A stretch of 64,000 nt of DNA from Dimargaris cristalligena. Its lineage: Eukaryota; Kickxellomycota; Dimargaritomycetes; Dimargaritales; Dimargaritaceae. The stretch spans positions 62,001 through 126,000 of the forward strand of contig JANBQC010000005.1 of assembly GCA_027576995.1 (NCBI GenBank), given 5' to 3'. Positions 1 to 10,633 of the stretch are shown one piece after another. Both the position numbers and the translations under genes were made by a program. Under the pieces are notes generated by a model, which was not told the origin of the DNA, ran no database searches, and was given only the letters and a program-made list of their open reading frames with translations. Numbering within the stretch: position 1 is the stretch's first letter; the number at the start of each line of letters is the position of its first letter.

Positions 1-1756
1 ATACTGGGGTCCCGAGTATGAACCGCAAGGAGCCGCAGAATATATGCTGCGTCTGGTGATGGTTGCCCTGCGCTAACGCAGACATCCTTAGGGTCCAGCT
101 TATATATATTTATGTATTATCTACTAATGAGGGAGGATGTCGGTATTAGGCAGCAGGCGTTGACAGGTAGGAGCGTGGTTTTTTCTTTTGGTAACTAAAA
201 TGGGCACGACCAACCCAACTTATTCAGGGCACCCGACTCTGCCAACCACCAGTTTACCGCATTTGACACCATACACCGACAGGAGACTGTGCGACTCACT
301 CACATACGGTGTATTAATTGGAATTGTAAAAAAAAAATAAGGTATCTCATCAAGTTATAGTATGCAAAATAAGTACTTTGCTGATGCTTTTAGGAATGTA
401 AAGCGGGACCATCGACACTGGTATCCGAGTGATACCTCTTTATTGCATAGATGGGCCTCAGCATATTATTGCCAAAAGGGGTAAGGCTCATGGTATGAGG
501 TAGAGCCAGCGGTGTTCTGAGGAGGGGGGATGGCAATATTGATGATAGCGTGTCCCCCTGGGCCAGACCCATACTGGCGTACTGGAATGGAATAGAGCCC
601 CCCATTCGACGAACTACAACAATCACTAGATGTAAATTTAAGCAAAGGATAAAAATAAAACATCGTATATAACAAAAACCCCCAAAATTATTTATATATA
701 TGCGTGTGTGTACGTATGAATAATGTGTGTGATCTAAAGTTCACTACAACCAGCCCCAGGCACACCTCTGTTCCAACTCAGTACAAAAGGAAATGGTTGT
801 TGCCCATATACCCCGGAGAGGTCCTTGATTGGAGGGACCCGGTAAAGGCTTACTTAACAAGATAACCAACCAGACTCATTTTAGGTATTTCCCTGTGAAA
901 TTTATGGATTGAGGGCGGCGCTGTTTTCGTTGGATAATAATGGAAATACGCCCATGGGCGTAACTTCTTTTCATATATATATATATATATATATANNNNN
1001 NNNNNAAAAAAAATACATACTAGAAAGCAAATAGTGACTCCAAATAAGAATTTATAAATAATATAATTATAATTATATAATAAATCTAATTCGGTGGCTA
1101 AAAGATTAAGTAATAATAAGGTTAGTACTGCCAAGGCGTTTAGAGCCGCCAGTTCAGAAATCAGCAATTTGGACCATTGTTGCGCTACTAAAAGACGTCA
1201 TGGCTGAATCAGTTCTAGAAGCAGCGACTGTCATGAGGGATAGTTGTCCCCAGGCTCTCGCATTTTCTTGGCAAGTGCCAATGGCCATCGGGAATGGGTC
1301 GTCTAAGCTAGCCGACAGTTCTTACCGCGTGCTAATCAATAAGCTATGGGGAGAATTGGCATTGGCATTGACATTAGCATCGGAGTTGGCGACCTGGGCA
1401 AAGAAGGGCGTATCTCCCAAATCCAAATACACCACTCCCTCTCTAAATAGCTCATTATTAACCGACCCTCCCCACTCTAGTCAAAGGGAACTTAGTTATG
1501 CCTCACATTATCCACTGCAGAAATCGCCTGGTAAAACTGCTCTGTGGCGGATGAGTATACTGAATGATTTTTTACTAATAGGTTGGGTTTAATGCCTTTT
1601 AAGCACATATAAATGATTACGGGAAGAACAAAAGACGTGGATTCAAGGGGTTTTCGGTATAGTAGGCAGCGCGGAAGTATGGTGTACAGCTGAATCAACT
1701 CTCCACAAACCCAAGGGGTGTGAATAGGGAGGGGGGGCATACTCCAATTGGAGAAG
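1..1756. other. spacer without a supported gene
   Basis: AT-rich stretch with only short open frames of unconvincing composition. It contains an AT dinucleotide tract (973-995) that runs directly into a 10-N assembly gap (996-1005), followed by an A-rich, TA-rich segment to about 1090. The frame at 1200-1592 is open for 130 codons but contains a degenerate GGCATT-type repeat near 1360-1380 and no recognisable domain, so I do not call it a gene. Confidence 0.6.
973..1005. repeat. (AT)n microsatellite abutting an assembly gap
   Basis: A pure AT dinucleotide run occupies 973-995 and is followed immediately by ten N (996-1005) and then an A run. The simple repeat probably broke the assembly, so its true length is unknown. 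Confidence 0.9.
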
Positions 1757-2167
1757 TTAGGCGGGGATACGGCCAAGTTCCGTCTTACAGTTAGGACACT
1801 GGTGAACCTCATCCTGACACGAGTCCATGCAAAGAGGGAGCCAGACGAGGGGCCAGCAGATAAGGCAGGTCAGCAAAGCGAAGATACCGGCTTTAGTACC
1901 CACCTTAGGGACAATGGTGGAAGTGACGGTGGTTTGGCACTTTGGGCAGGTGGCAATAATGGGTCGGTTGCGTATCGTCAGGTTGTGAGGGGTGGCCTGG
2001 ACGGGTGGCGGGGCGAGGGCCTGGGCATCCTTGGTCACCGCCTCGGATAGTTCAGGAACGGAGTAGGGCGGGGGCTGGTCCATCGGGTCGGATTGAGTGT
2101 TAGGGCTCGGCATTGGCATGGGAGCAGCAAACTCGGCGGTCTTGGGGTGGTGTTGGGAATCGGCCAT
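1757..2167 (-). CDS. LITAF-domain zinc-ribbon membrane-associated protein
   Basis: A 136-residue single-exon protein. The N-terminal half is proline-rich and disordered and holds a PPPY motif at about residues 32-35. The C-terminal half is a LITAF (SIMPLE-like) domain: CPKC at 74-77, then a hydrophobic, W-containing segment (about 93-113) that would insert in a membrane, then the closing H-x-C-P-N-C knuckle at 122-127. In the family the two half-knuckles form one zinc site, and the protein sits on the cytosolic face of late endosomes or the plasma membrane. PPxY motifs in animal LITAF proteins bind WW domains of NEDD4-type ubiquitin ligases; the same role here, with an Rsp5-like ligase, is inferred. 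The start is the first ATG of the open frame, and the length is normal for the family. It stands alone between spacers and is transcribed away from the CDC24-like gene. Confidence 0.85.
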   Translation of the reverse strand: MADSQHHPKTAEFAAPMPMPSPNTQSDPMDQPPPYSVPELSEAVTKDAQALAPPPVQATPHNLTIRNRPIIATCPKCQTTVTSTIVPKVGTKAGIFALLTCLICWPLVWLPLCMDSCQDEVHQCPNCKTELGRIPA

Positions 2168-4329
2168 TGAGACTAGCGGTCAGAAGCACGCAGGGAGCAG
2201 GAGGAGGAGGCAAGGGATTTTTGGTAGGAAAGAGCGACGGGCAGCAGGTAATAATAGAGGGTATAATGAAGTCGGGGGGCTTACAGTCGAAGACGCTTGG
2301 AAATATAGTAAATATTGTTGGTAAGTAGAGCGACAAAAAAAATAGCTCGTGAAGTTGAAGAAAGATGATGCAGGGGGGGAGATGTCCGGCCAACCGGCTT
2401 TAAATACGAAGAAAAGGACATGGTGGATCCAGAACGCCGAGCAACGCGATACGACTACTTTATCTTTAAGCTCACCTACACTCTGTAGACCACCACCGAC
2501 CGCATATATGGATGGATGGCCAAGGAAAAGGGTACTACGGACGGGGCTTGGCGTGTTCCACATGTGGCTTCTCTGGTGAGCTAGGTAGGACAACTGCAAT
2601 TAACTATACGTTCTGTAAGCATTGAGGCCCCCTACCCCCTTGTATATGTTATGTTACATGCTTATATGCATATATGCGTATATATACACCTTTTGCATAA
2701 TTATATGAGAGAGATATATATATGTATGTTACTCTCTTCTCGCTTCCACCTACCAACATACCTTACCTATACAACCCGCTTTTCTTGCCTCGCTTCGTTA
2801 GTTTCGCAGGTACACCACCACCTCGTCTGGAAAGCATAGTTGGTTGATGAGAATACATGGGTGTGTATGCCTTTCAAGAGGGGGATTGCCCATCACACTG
2901 CCAACAAGGATTGCCGGGATGGGAGGGCCCCCCACTGGCTAGCCCAATATAGCGAAAACTATGGTCTTCCCCGAGTCATCGCCAGCAAACGGCCCGGTGA
3001 CGATGTTGTGAAGAAGGCTCTCAAAGGAATCCCAGCCGTAGCATATAGTATAGTATAGTATATGCACCTACGGTCCTGTCATATTATTTCCCCCGCTCAT
3101 GCGCATTATAATATCCTTATGTTTCTATTTTTCCAGCCCCCTCCCAGTGTGCTCCCTTGATGCTCTTTCTTTACCTCATCCACCTATTCCTCCCTCTCCC
3201 TCTCTTTCTCATCTGTCCCTGCTTCAGCCTCATTTGTCTTCGTTCCGAGCGCCCTTTTGCTTACTCCTAATAGATTCGACCAAGTCGCCCATTATCCTGG
3301 CATTTTTGTGTGGCCCCAAGTCCACCCGGCCGTCCTACCGCCCAGCCCCCATCACGGTAAGTCGGGGCCCCACCGCCCTTCATCTCGTCGTCTGAAATAT
3401 CCTCCGCCCCCCCGTGGTAACCCCTGAAAGGGCCCTGGTCTCTAATACTGCGAGCCGTTCTCCTGGCTCTCCCCGTTATGGCAGGGGCCCGGTTTGGCCA
3501 ACCCGTTTATTCGTCGCCCCTGGGCCGCTCACCGCCGTTTAAGGTTTGGCTGGTCCCGCGACTGGGTTTGTGTAGCGGCGTCCAGGAAGGGTATATAATA
3601 GGGGGGCATAGCCATTCTTATTGGTGTAGAAAAAAGGTCCTGTTGTGCTGTGCCATGGCTCAACCCGTATCACACACTCGCTGCCCCCCCTCCCCTTCTC
3701 CTCTTGTTTACAGCTGTTTCGCCTACTCAAACCCCTCTCAATTATGAAAGAGGTGGGTGGTATGGGTATGGGTGACCAGGGTCGTGTGGTGGTGGTGGTG
3801 GGTTTGTTCCTAAGACCCCCTCCCCCTGGTAGGCTTGCTGAATACTACGCCAAACCAACGGATGGACTCTCCCCCTCTGGGTGAGGAGGAGAACCTGGTT
3901 CGGCATTATTACTTTCTCCCCCCTCTCTCCCGCTCTTCTTACTTTTCTTTGAGCCAGCTTGGTCTTCATTCCTATATTCAGTTTCTCCTCGCTGCTTCTT
4001 CATCTGCCGGCTGGTTGATACGGCGAACTCACCACTTTCTTGCATCTGGCTATCTCCCACTTTATTCCCCCTTTTCATTCCCTTTCGTTGGCAGTGATCT
4101 CTATCCGGTCGCCAACTCGCTGGTTGCATTGCCCCTTTCCTCGCCGTTTGCTGCATTCCCTGGCCCAGCTTAAGTTGCCTCTCCATTACGGTTCTTGGTC
4201 CTAAGCACCGCTTGACCCATCCTCCCCAACCGAGGCATGCATGGTGTAACCTTACGTCGACGAGCCCCATCGCAGGCTAGCTCGCTGCACACCATTGAGA
4301 TCCCCGTTCCTTCCCCCGCCCTCCAGACT
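2168..4329. other. spacer and pyrimidine-rich leader of the CDC24-like gene
   Basis: No supported gene. The left part (2168-3090) has short TA-rich tracts, including TATATATATGTATGT-like sequence near 2715. From about 3110 to 4200 the + strand is strongly enriched in CCTCT-type pyrimidine runs, as also seen ahead of other + strand genes here (GH18, the 34.7-kb gene). I read this as promoter plus 5' leader of the gene that follows. Open frames in it are low-complexity Pro/Ser/Leu artefacts. Confidence 0.5.
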
Positions 4330-7300
4330 ATGGCTCCCCCCACGTCCATATACCAGCGGTGCCTTCAGCTGATGGACCGGCTCGCCCGGGTACCCGGCTT
4401 CGCCCCGTTTCTAGAACTCAGCGCCCCTCCCAAGACCCTGCCGAATTCTTCCAATGCCACCCTGGTCGGCCCAGACTCCCAAGTCCCCGCGGATGCTAAC
4501 CCTTCTGGGACTCAGCTCCCTGACACTGCTGCGCAGCCCTACCTAGACCCTATTCACTATCTCTGGAATATCTTCCGTAACGGCCACAGTTTGATCACTA
4601 TCTATAATGTACTTCGACCTGACGAGCCCATCCTATTCGAGGCCGACTCCAACATGACTCAGAGCAAACAGGATAAGCTGAAGATTTTCCATTTTCTTAA
4701 GGCCATCAACTCCACCGGACTGGTGAAAGACGCCCAGTCTTTAATTATCAGCGACTTGTTTCGGGATGATACAAATGCCTTCATCAAAGTACTAGATATT
4801 GTAGCCACCCTCCTCGACGAACTTGAACGTAGCGGTCGGCTCAACCCTGAGGTTGAAGACAAGCCCTCCCTCCGCTTTAGCGATGCATCCACCAAGCGAC
4901 CTGAAAACAATCGCGAACGGGTAGTGGTGGAACTTCTTGAAACTGAGCGAAGTTACGTTAATGACCTTGAAACCCTGCGAGTAAGTCCTGATTTATCCAA
5001 TTCCGTTCTGCCCATTGCCAGTGCCATTGCAAGTATGATAGCATACCCGTTTCCACCATTCCGAGTCCTCCCCTAACGGCATCCCCCTTTTTCTATTTTG
5101 TTTCGGTTGGCATGTACTCCCTTCCTCCTGTTCCTTTAATGGCGATTAACTCACCGTACTAGCGCTACATGCAAGAAATCCAGACGCAGCATATTTTACC
5201 GGAAGAGACTGTCCGGCTCATGTTTGCTAATTTGAACGCTCTGCTCGATTTCCAGCGCCGGTTCCTGGTGGGCATCGAAATTAACTCACGGAGAAGTGCC
5301 GATGAGCAACAATTCGGTGAATTGTTTATGAAAATGGTACGTCTATAATTTTTTTATTTTGCCGTTCTTTGGTATTGATTTGTTCAATCTACCGTAATTC
5401 ACGGCTCTATTTATCTGGTCTGTGTTCCGCACACTGCGCTTGCGGCCCAGTCATGCTTCCCCGCCTGGCGGTTAATGGCCTAGCTAATCTCTGACTACCC
5501 TTATTCGCAACGACTGGCCATGTTCAACCCCCTCCTGAAGTTCCGTCTTTTTAACGCCTCTTTTTTATTGCGCCAACGTCTTAATTTACGAATTCTCGAT
5601 ATTATAGGAGGACATGTTTGCAGTGTACGAACCTTATATAGCCAACCATGACCGGGCAGCCGAGATTGCCCTCCGGGAGGCAAATACATTACAAGTAGGT
5701 GCCTGACGCAACAATCTTAAAACCAACCCCCTACATTTTTGATTGGCACCCTTTACCATCCTAGACGCAGGGACTAAATATTACCTGCCCGATAAAACCC
5801 AACTCCATCTGACTGATGCCCATTCGTTAGTACCTTGGTCAAATTGTGTTTACTCTCCTGCTAACCCTTTTTCCCGCCTCGGGGTTTTTCCTCTTCGATC
5901 CATTCATTGAATCACATCATGTTCAACCACCTAGAAACTTGCACATATAATCAACCCGACGTTTCAACTACCATCCATGCTGATTAAACCTGTACAGAGA
6001 ATCTGTAAATACGAGCTGCTCTACCGGGTAAGTATTCTTGTTTCGACCTATACGCTTGTAGTGTACCACCGTAGTGTAGTAATGGCGTGGAATATCTTTG
6101 GATTTCTCTCCCTGGAGACCCCACTATGCGTATAATAACTTAACTTGGAACCCTATCATCGTATATATTTTCACCATTTGTCTGCGTTTCTAGGAACTCA
6201 TTAAGTTCAGTGACAAGAATGCCCCGAACCTGAAGGATCTTCAGGACGGACTTGAGGCGACCAAGCGAGTGGCCAATCGGTCCAACGAAACTATGCGCCG
6301 GGAAGAGAATTACAACGCCCTTAAAGACCTGGAGCTGCGAGTGGAGGACTGGCGTAGGATCGACTTTGCCAAATTCGGCGAGCTGCACCTGTTTGACAAG
6401 TTCGCCATGACCACTAGTGATATTGTCAACGAGCTCCAGCTCTACCTGTTCGACGATAGCCTGATTTGCTGCAAAGAAGTCGAGCCCTCCAAGGAAAACC
6501 GCAAGTCACAGAAGCACCAATCCCAGGGTAGCGGGAATTCAAGTTTAGACGCCAGCTTGGCCGACGCCAGTGCCGCGGCAAAAAGAAAGAAGGGATCCCT
6601 CCAGGTAAAGGGCCGGGTTCATTTGTATAAGATGCACCGTATCTCCAACACCTCCAAGAACGGCAACCTTTCCCTCACCTTCTTTTGGCGGGATATGGTG
6701 ATGGAGCACTTTAGTCTAAAGTTCCGCACCGAGGAGCAGCTCAACATGTGGAAAACCACCATTGAGAAGCTTTCCTACGTCGCCAAGGAAAAGGAAGAGG
6801 CCCGGCGGCAGGCCATCGCTAGCTCCGCGGTCAATGCTGGTCCCCACGCCGCTGCCGCCCTGGGCGCCCAGTCCGTGGCAACCTCGCGGGTCGAGCCCAA
6901 TGTGTCCGAATACGTTATGCTTCATCCCGCCAAAGGCTCCATCAGTACCAATGTCCCCACCACTCCCACCACCCCCAGCACCCCCGGCTTTTTCCTAGGG
7001 GGTCAGTTTAGTAATACGGGCGGTGCCCACTCGGGCTACCCCTACGGTACTCTCTCCGGGTACCCCGGAACCCCCGGCGCTATTCCACCTCCCCCCAAGT
7101 TGACCCACGTGCACTCTCACAACTATCTGGGCTCAACCGGTACCAGCCCGTCCAGTAGCTCGTCGACTCCCCACCACCAGCTCGGCCTCCACGGATCCGC
7201 CCCTGCGACGCCCGGGTCCAGTAAGCCCCCTATATCCTATCCCACGGCACGTAAGGTTTCCGGGATGGCGGAGGACAGCTACTTCAACGGCCTAACCCAC

Positions 7301-8740
7301 CCACCCCTTCCCGAGGAGCCAGCCGAAACCTATTATTACTACCGCCGTACTGGATCAACTGCGGAAGGCCACGATTTCCTGCCTGACCAGTTCCACCGGG
7401 GGGTCCAAATCAGTCGGGAGAATACCCACGACGGAGTAACCTCCTCCTCCTCGTCATCCTCTGCAAGTCATAATACCCAGCGGGCCGGGAACGGTAACCG
7501 GTCCGTTTCGGCCGAAGTGGTCTACCGGCAGGTGAACACATCCAACCTGGTCCCTCCAACGGCTAATTACACGCAATTTCGGGACCCGCCCTACAGTGCC
7601 CATATGCCCAGCAATCTACGGACGGCTAGCCTTGGCGGAAGTTTGGGGGTAACGGGTGGGAACGGCACCATCCCCTTCCGGGACCGCAGCGGGAGCACGC
7701 CCAATATCTACTCCGGGCCTTTCCCGGATCGCCAAATGCTACGCCACCCCAGCCCTGGCCCTGGGGGGCCGAACCCGGCCCACTATATGGCCGGATCCCA
7801 TCCCCCGCCGCCACCCGTTCCGCTCAAGTCATCCGGACCCGCCATTGAGCGGTATTACTCGGAGGATCTGGCCCACTATGACGATTCCACCCCCGCCGCT
7901 CTACGAAATAGCTCCCTCACCCCCTCGGCCTTGATGGTCAAGAACACCAGCCTGCCCCGCCCGCCGGTGATTAGTACGCAATCCTACAACGGACAGTCGC
8001 TGTCCCACCACTCCGGTTCCAATCAGAGCTCCCCTATTGATGGCGCGACGCTCCCTTATGCCCCTTTAACCGTGCATACTTCTGCCGTTCATTCCGTATC
8101 CACCTCGGCGGTTTCTTACCACTCGTCCGCGGGCAGTAATCACCATCTCTACGGGCATCGGCGGTCGCCCAGTAACTCCATTTCCCAAGGTAGTTTAGAC
8201 CCACGCGGCTCCCCCAGTAAGGGATCTCACCACCACACTGCCCTGTCACCCCTATCCCAGGTGCACCCCCCTCCACTTCCCCTGGCCCAGCCAACTGGCT
8301 CACCCGACGGAGTATCCCATTCCGGCCCTCAGGTTAAAGTCAAAGTAAACTATCGCAGCGAGATCTTTGCCCTCATGGTTCCGTCGGATATCGGCTACCA
8401 AGAACTGATTGGTCGGATCGAGCGCAAGATTAATGTATGTACCGGTCGAAAGACCTCCTCCGGAAGCCCCGAGTCCGCCGCAGGGAGTCCATCTCTCAGC
8501 ACCAAGCCCCTTCCTCCACTGAAATTTACGTATCAGGATGAGGACGGTGACTTTATTTCGCTGAAGACCGACGCGGATTTCCAGTTGGCTCTTGAGACGC
8601 GGCAGAAGTCTCCCCTGTTACCAGGCACAGGCTCAGGATTTATGGCTAACGCCAGTCCTAACCCAGATGGTAGTTCCGCTGATCAGTCGGGCAACACCCC
8701 GGCTGCCGGTATGTGGTCCATAAACATATTTGCCTCGTAG
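4330..8740 (+). CDS. Cdc24-like Rho/Cdc42 guanine nucleotide exchange factor
   Basis: Exchange factor predicted to activate the Cdc42 GTPase for cell polarity at hyphal tips. Five exons join in frame (all phase 0): 4330-4980, 5163-5336, 5608-5694, 5935-6027 and 6194-8740, giving about 1183 residues. Domain order is that of Cdc24: a CDC24-type calponin-homology domain (about 5-160), a DH domain spread over all the introns (about 196-375, with the LIKPVQRICKYELLYR helix at the exon 4/5 boundary), a PH domain (about 385-535), a roughly 500-residue Ser/Pro/His-rich linker, and a C-terminal PB1 domain (about 1050-1135) with an acidic OPCA-type motif (YQDEDGDF). PB1 would bind a Bem1/Scd2-type scaffold. 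It is longer than yeast Cdc24 because of the linker. The start at 4330 has A at -3 and G at +4; an in-frame ATG at 4237 would add 31 residues. Each donor is GTAAGT-like (GTACGT, GTAGGT) and each acceptor ends in TAG. Confidence 0.93.
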
Positions 8741-10633
8741 TTCGTTCGCACTAATCCGAGTTGCTGAGTTGTACAACAAATCCCCTTCCGTATTGATGTA
8801 AAAAGGAGGGTGTGAATGTGGATGATTGCCTCCCCCGCACATTATTTAACCAGCTCTGCCCCTCCCATGCGTGGTCTTGTCTGATTTTTTAGTATCTGGG
8901 GGTCTATTAATATGTACACTGGGGTAAAAGTGCGGGTGGGGGAGAGAGAGGATGGTGCACTGTCTAGACATATTTTCCACTCATATATCCAATCCACCCT
9001 CATTGAATAACTCCTGGCTATTGGTTCATTTATTACTATTACTATCATCATTATTATTATTACTACTACTATTCTTAATCCATGCATTTGAGGTACACAT
9101 TGCTCATTTTTACCCTTATAAACGCAATGTTGATCGGCTTTTTTCTCATTAGTGTTTGTTTATTCTGTGCAAATATACGTTGTGTTTCAGTTGCCTGGGA
9201 TGATTTTTTACTTAAAGGGATTCAATACTTTCCAATAACCGGACTGCTTATCCATGCCATGGGGTTGCTCTAACGATTGGTTAAAATGGACTAGAGCTCC
9301 ATTATGGGTAGGTGGTATTTGCGGGGCTTGGGTGGCCCAGGTTCACAAACGAGATGGCTAGTCAACCAGCCCACAATGTATTTTATCTGGCAGGGTCGGC
9401 ATCCATTTAGCAAATCTGTGATCAGGCGGATATCCAGCTGCACTGAAAAGGGTATGTACCTAAAATAACAGTTCAAACAAATGAGTTGAATGATCCTGTT
9501 CGTAATTAATTAATTATGTAACGGAACGATCAATGTGATCTACGCAAATGTGATGTGTTTTTTTTACCTGTAACAGTAATTGGTGTTGTCGTCTCAAAAC
9601 ACTATACTTACACAGCTGCTTTAGTATTACCTATCCACTCGGAATGGGTTTGGGATTTGACAACATCCACTGTCCCTCACTCATTATTTTACATGCTAGA
9701 GGTATAGGTATGGGTGAGGTTCCTTCAGGTTGTATGACAAAACGCCTGTTTATTAAAACAATTATTGCGGATAATAAATAACTTTCACTCTTTTGTATCA
9801 ATCCACCAACTCAACACTACTACAGGAAACTCGACCGCACCTGTCATTGTATACGGGATTCCCATATTGGCGATTTCCTCGCTTATTGTTTATGGCATGA
9901 GGGGGGGGGGATTGCGGTTTGGTTGAACTAATAATTGACTCCAAGAACTCTCAACTCATCCCCCTAAATACCAGCATATACAAAGACTACCATACTTTAG
10001 ATATACATAAATGATGCATTTCGTATCCTCGCCTTTATTCAATTGATCGGTATTTCGGCATCCTACGGTACACTGTTCCCTAAATCTGGTGGACTGGTCG
10101 AGTGCCCATTACACCCCCGAGACAGACAGGCCCGGCCGATGATTTTAGAATGACCTTCTCAAAGTCCAAGGAGAACACTTTGAATAAATGGCGACAAGTG
10201 TCCACTAGTTGAAACCACAAAACTCTCGACCAACGGTACCCAGCGTTTACTCTAGACCGTGGTTCGTTGGTATGGCCTTCATGGTGTCATTGCATATATC
10301 AGTAATTGAGCCTAGGGACTAGTCAATTTTTACAGAAATTGGGACACCCTTTTCCATAATTCCCCCGCACCGCACTAGGGTCTGGAGTCTTACGCCAGGT
10401 TTGCGAAAGATAGCCACTTCCATATCTATAGCGAGGCCGCTGATCAGGCCAAGTTGTACAAAAAGAACCAAGTTTACTATCAAACCATTGGAAATCGGCA
10501 TATTTGCAAAGTTAGATAATTGGGTAAAGGACAGAACTTCGTATAATAAAGTGAAAAGTGTAGGTGTGGAGGTGCTTTCACCTCAGGGAAAAGACCCGTA
10601 ACGGCAGGGGTGGTATTCCGTTTATCGTTGGTT
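8741..10633. other. convergent spacer between the CDC24-like and STE23-like genes
   Basis: Both flanking genes end here. The sequence is AT-rich with short trinucleotide-like runs (TTATTATTATTACTACTACT near 9050). No open frame resembles a known protein. I see no RNA gene. Confidence 0.6.

Noticed and set aside
1200..1592. 130-codon + strand frame
   Set aside because: Degenerate internal repeats and no domain; flanked by low-complexity DNA and a gap.
3099..4173. Overlapping Pro/Ser/Leu-rich frames ahead of the CDC24-like gene
   Set aside because: They come from CT-rich leader DNA; the same kind of tract precedes other + strand genes in the window.
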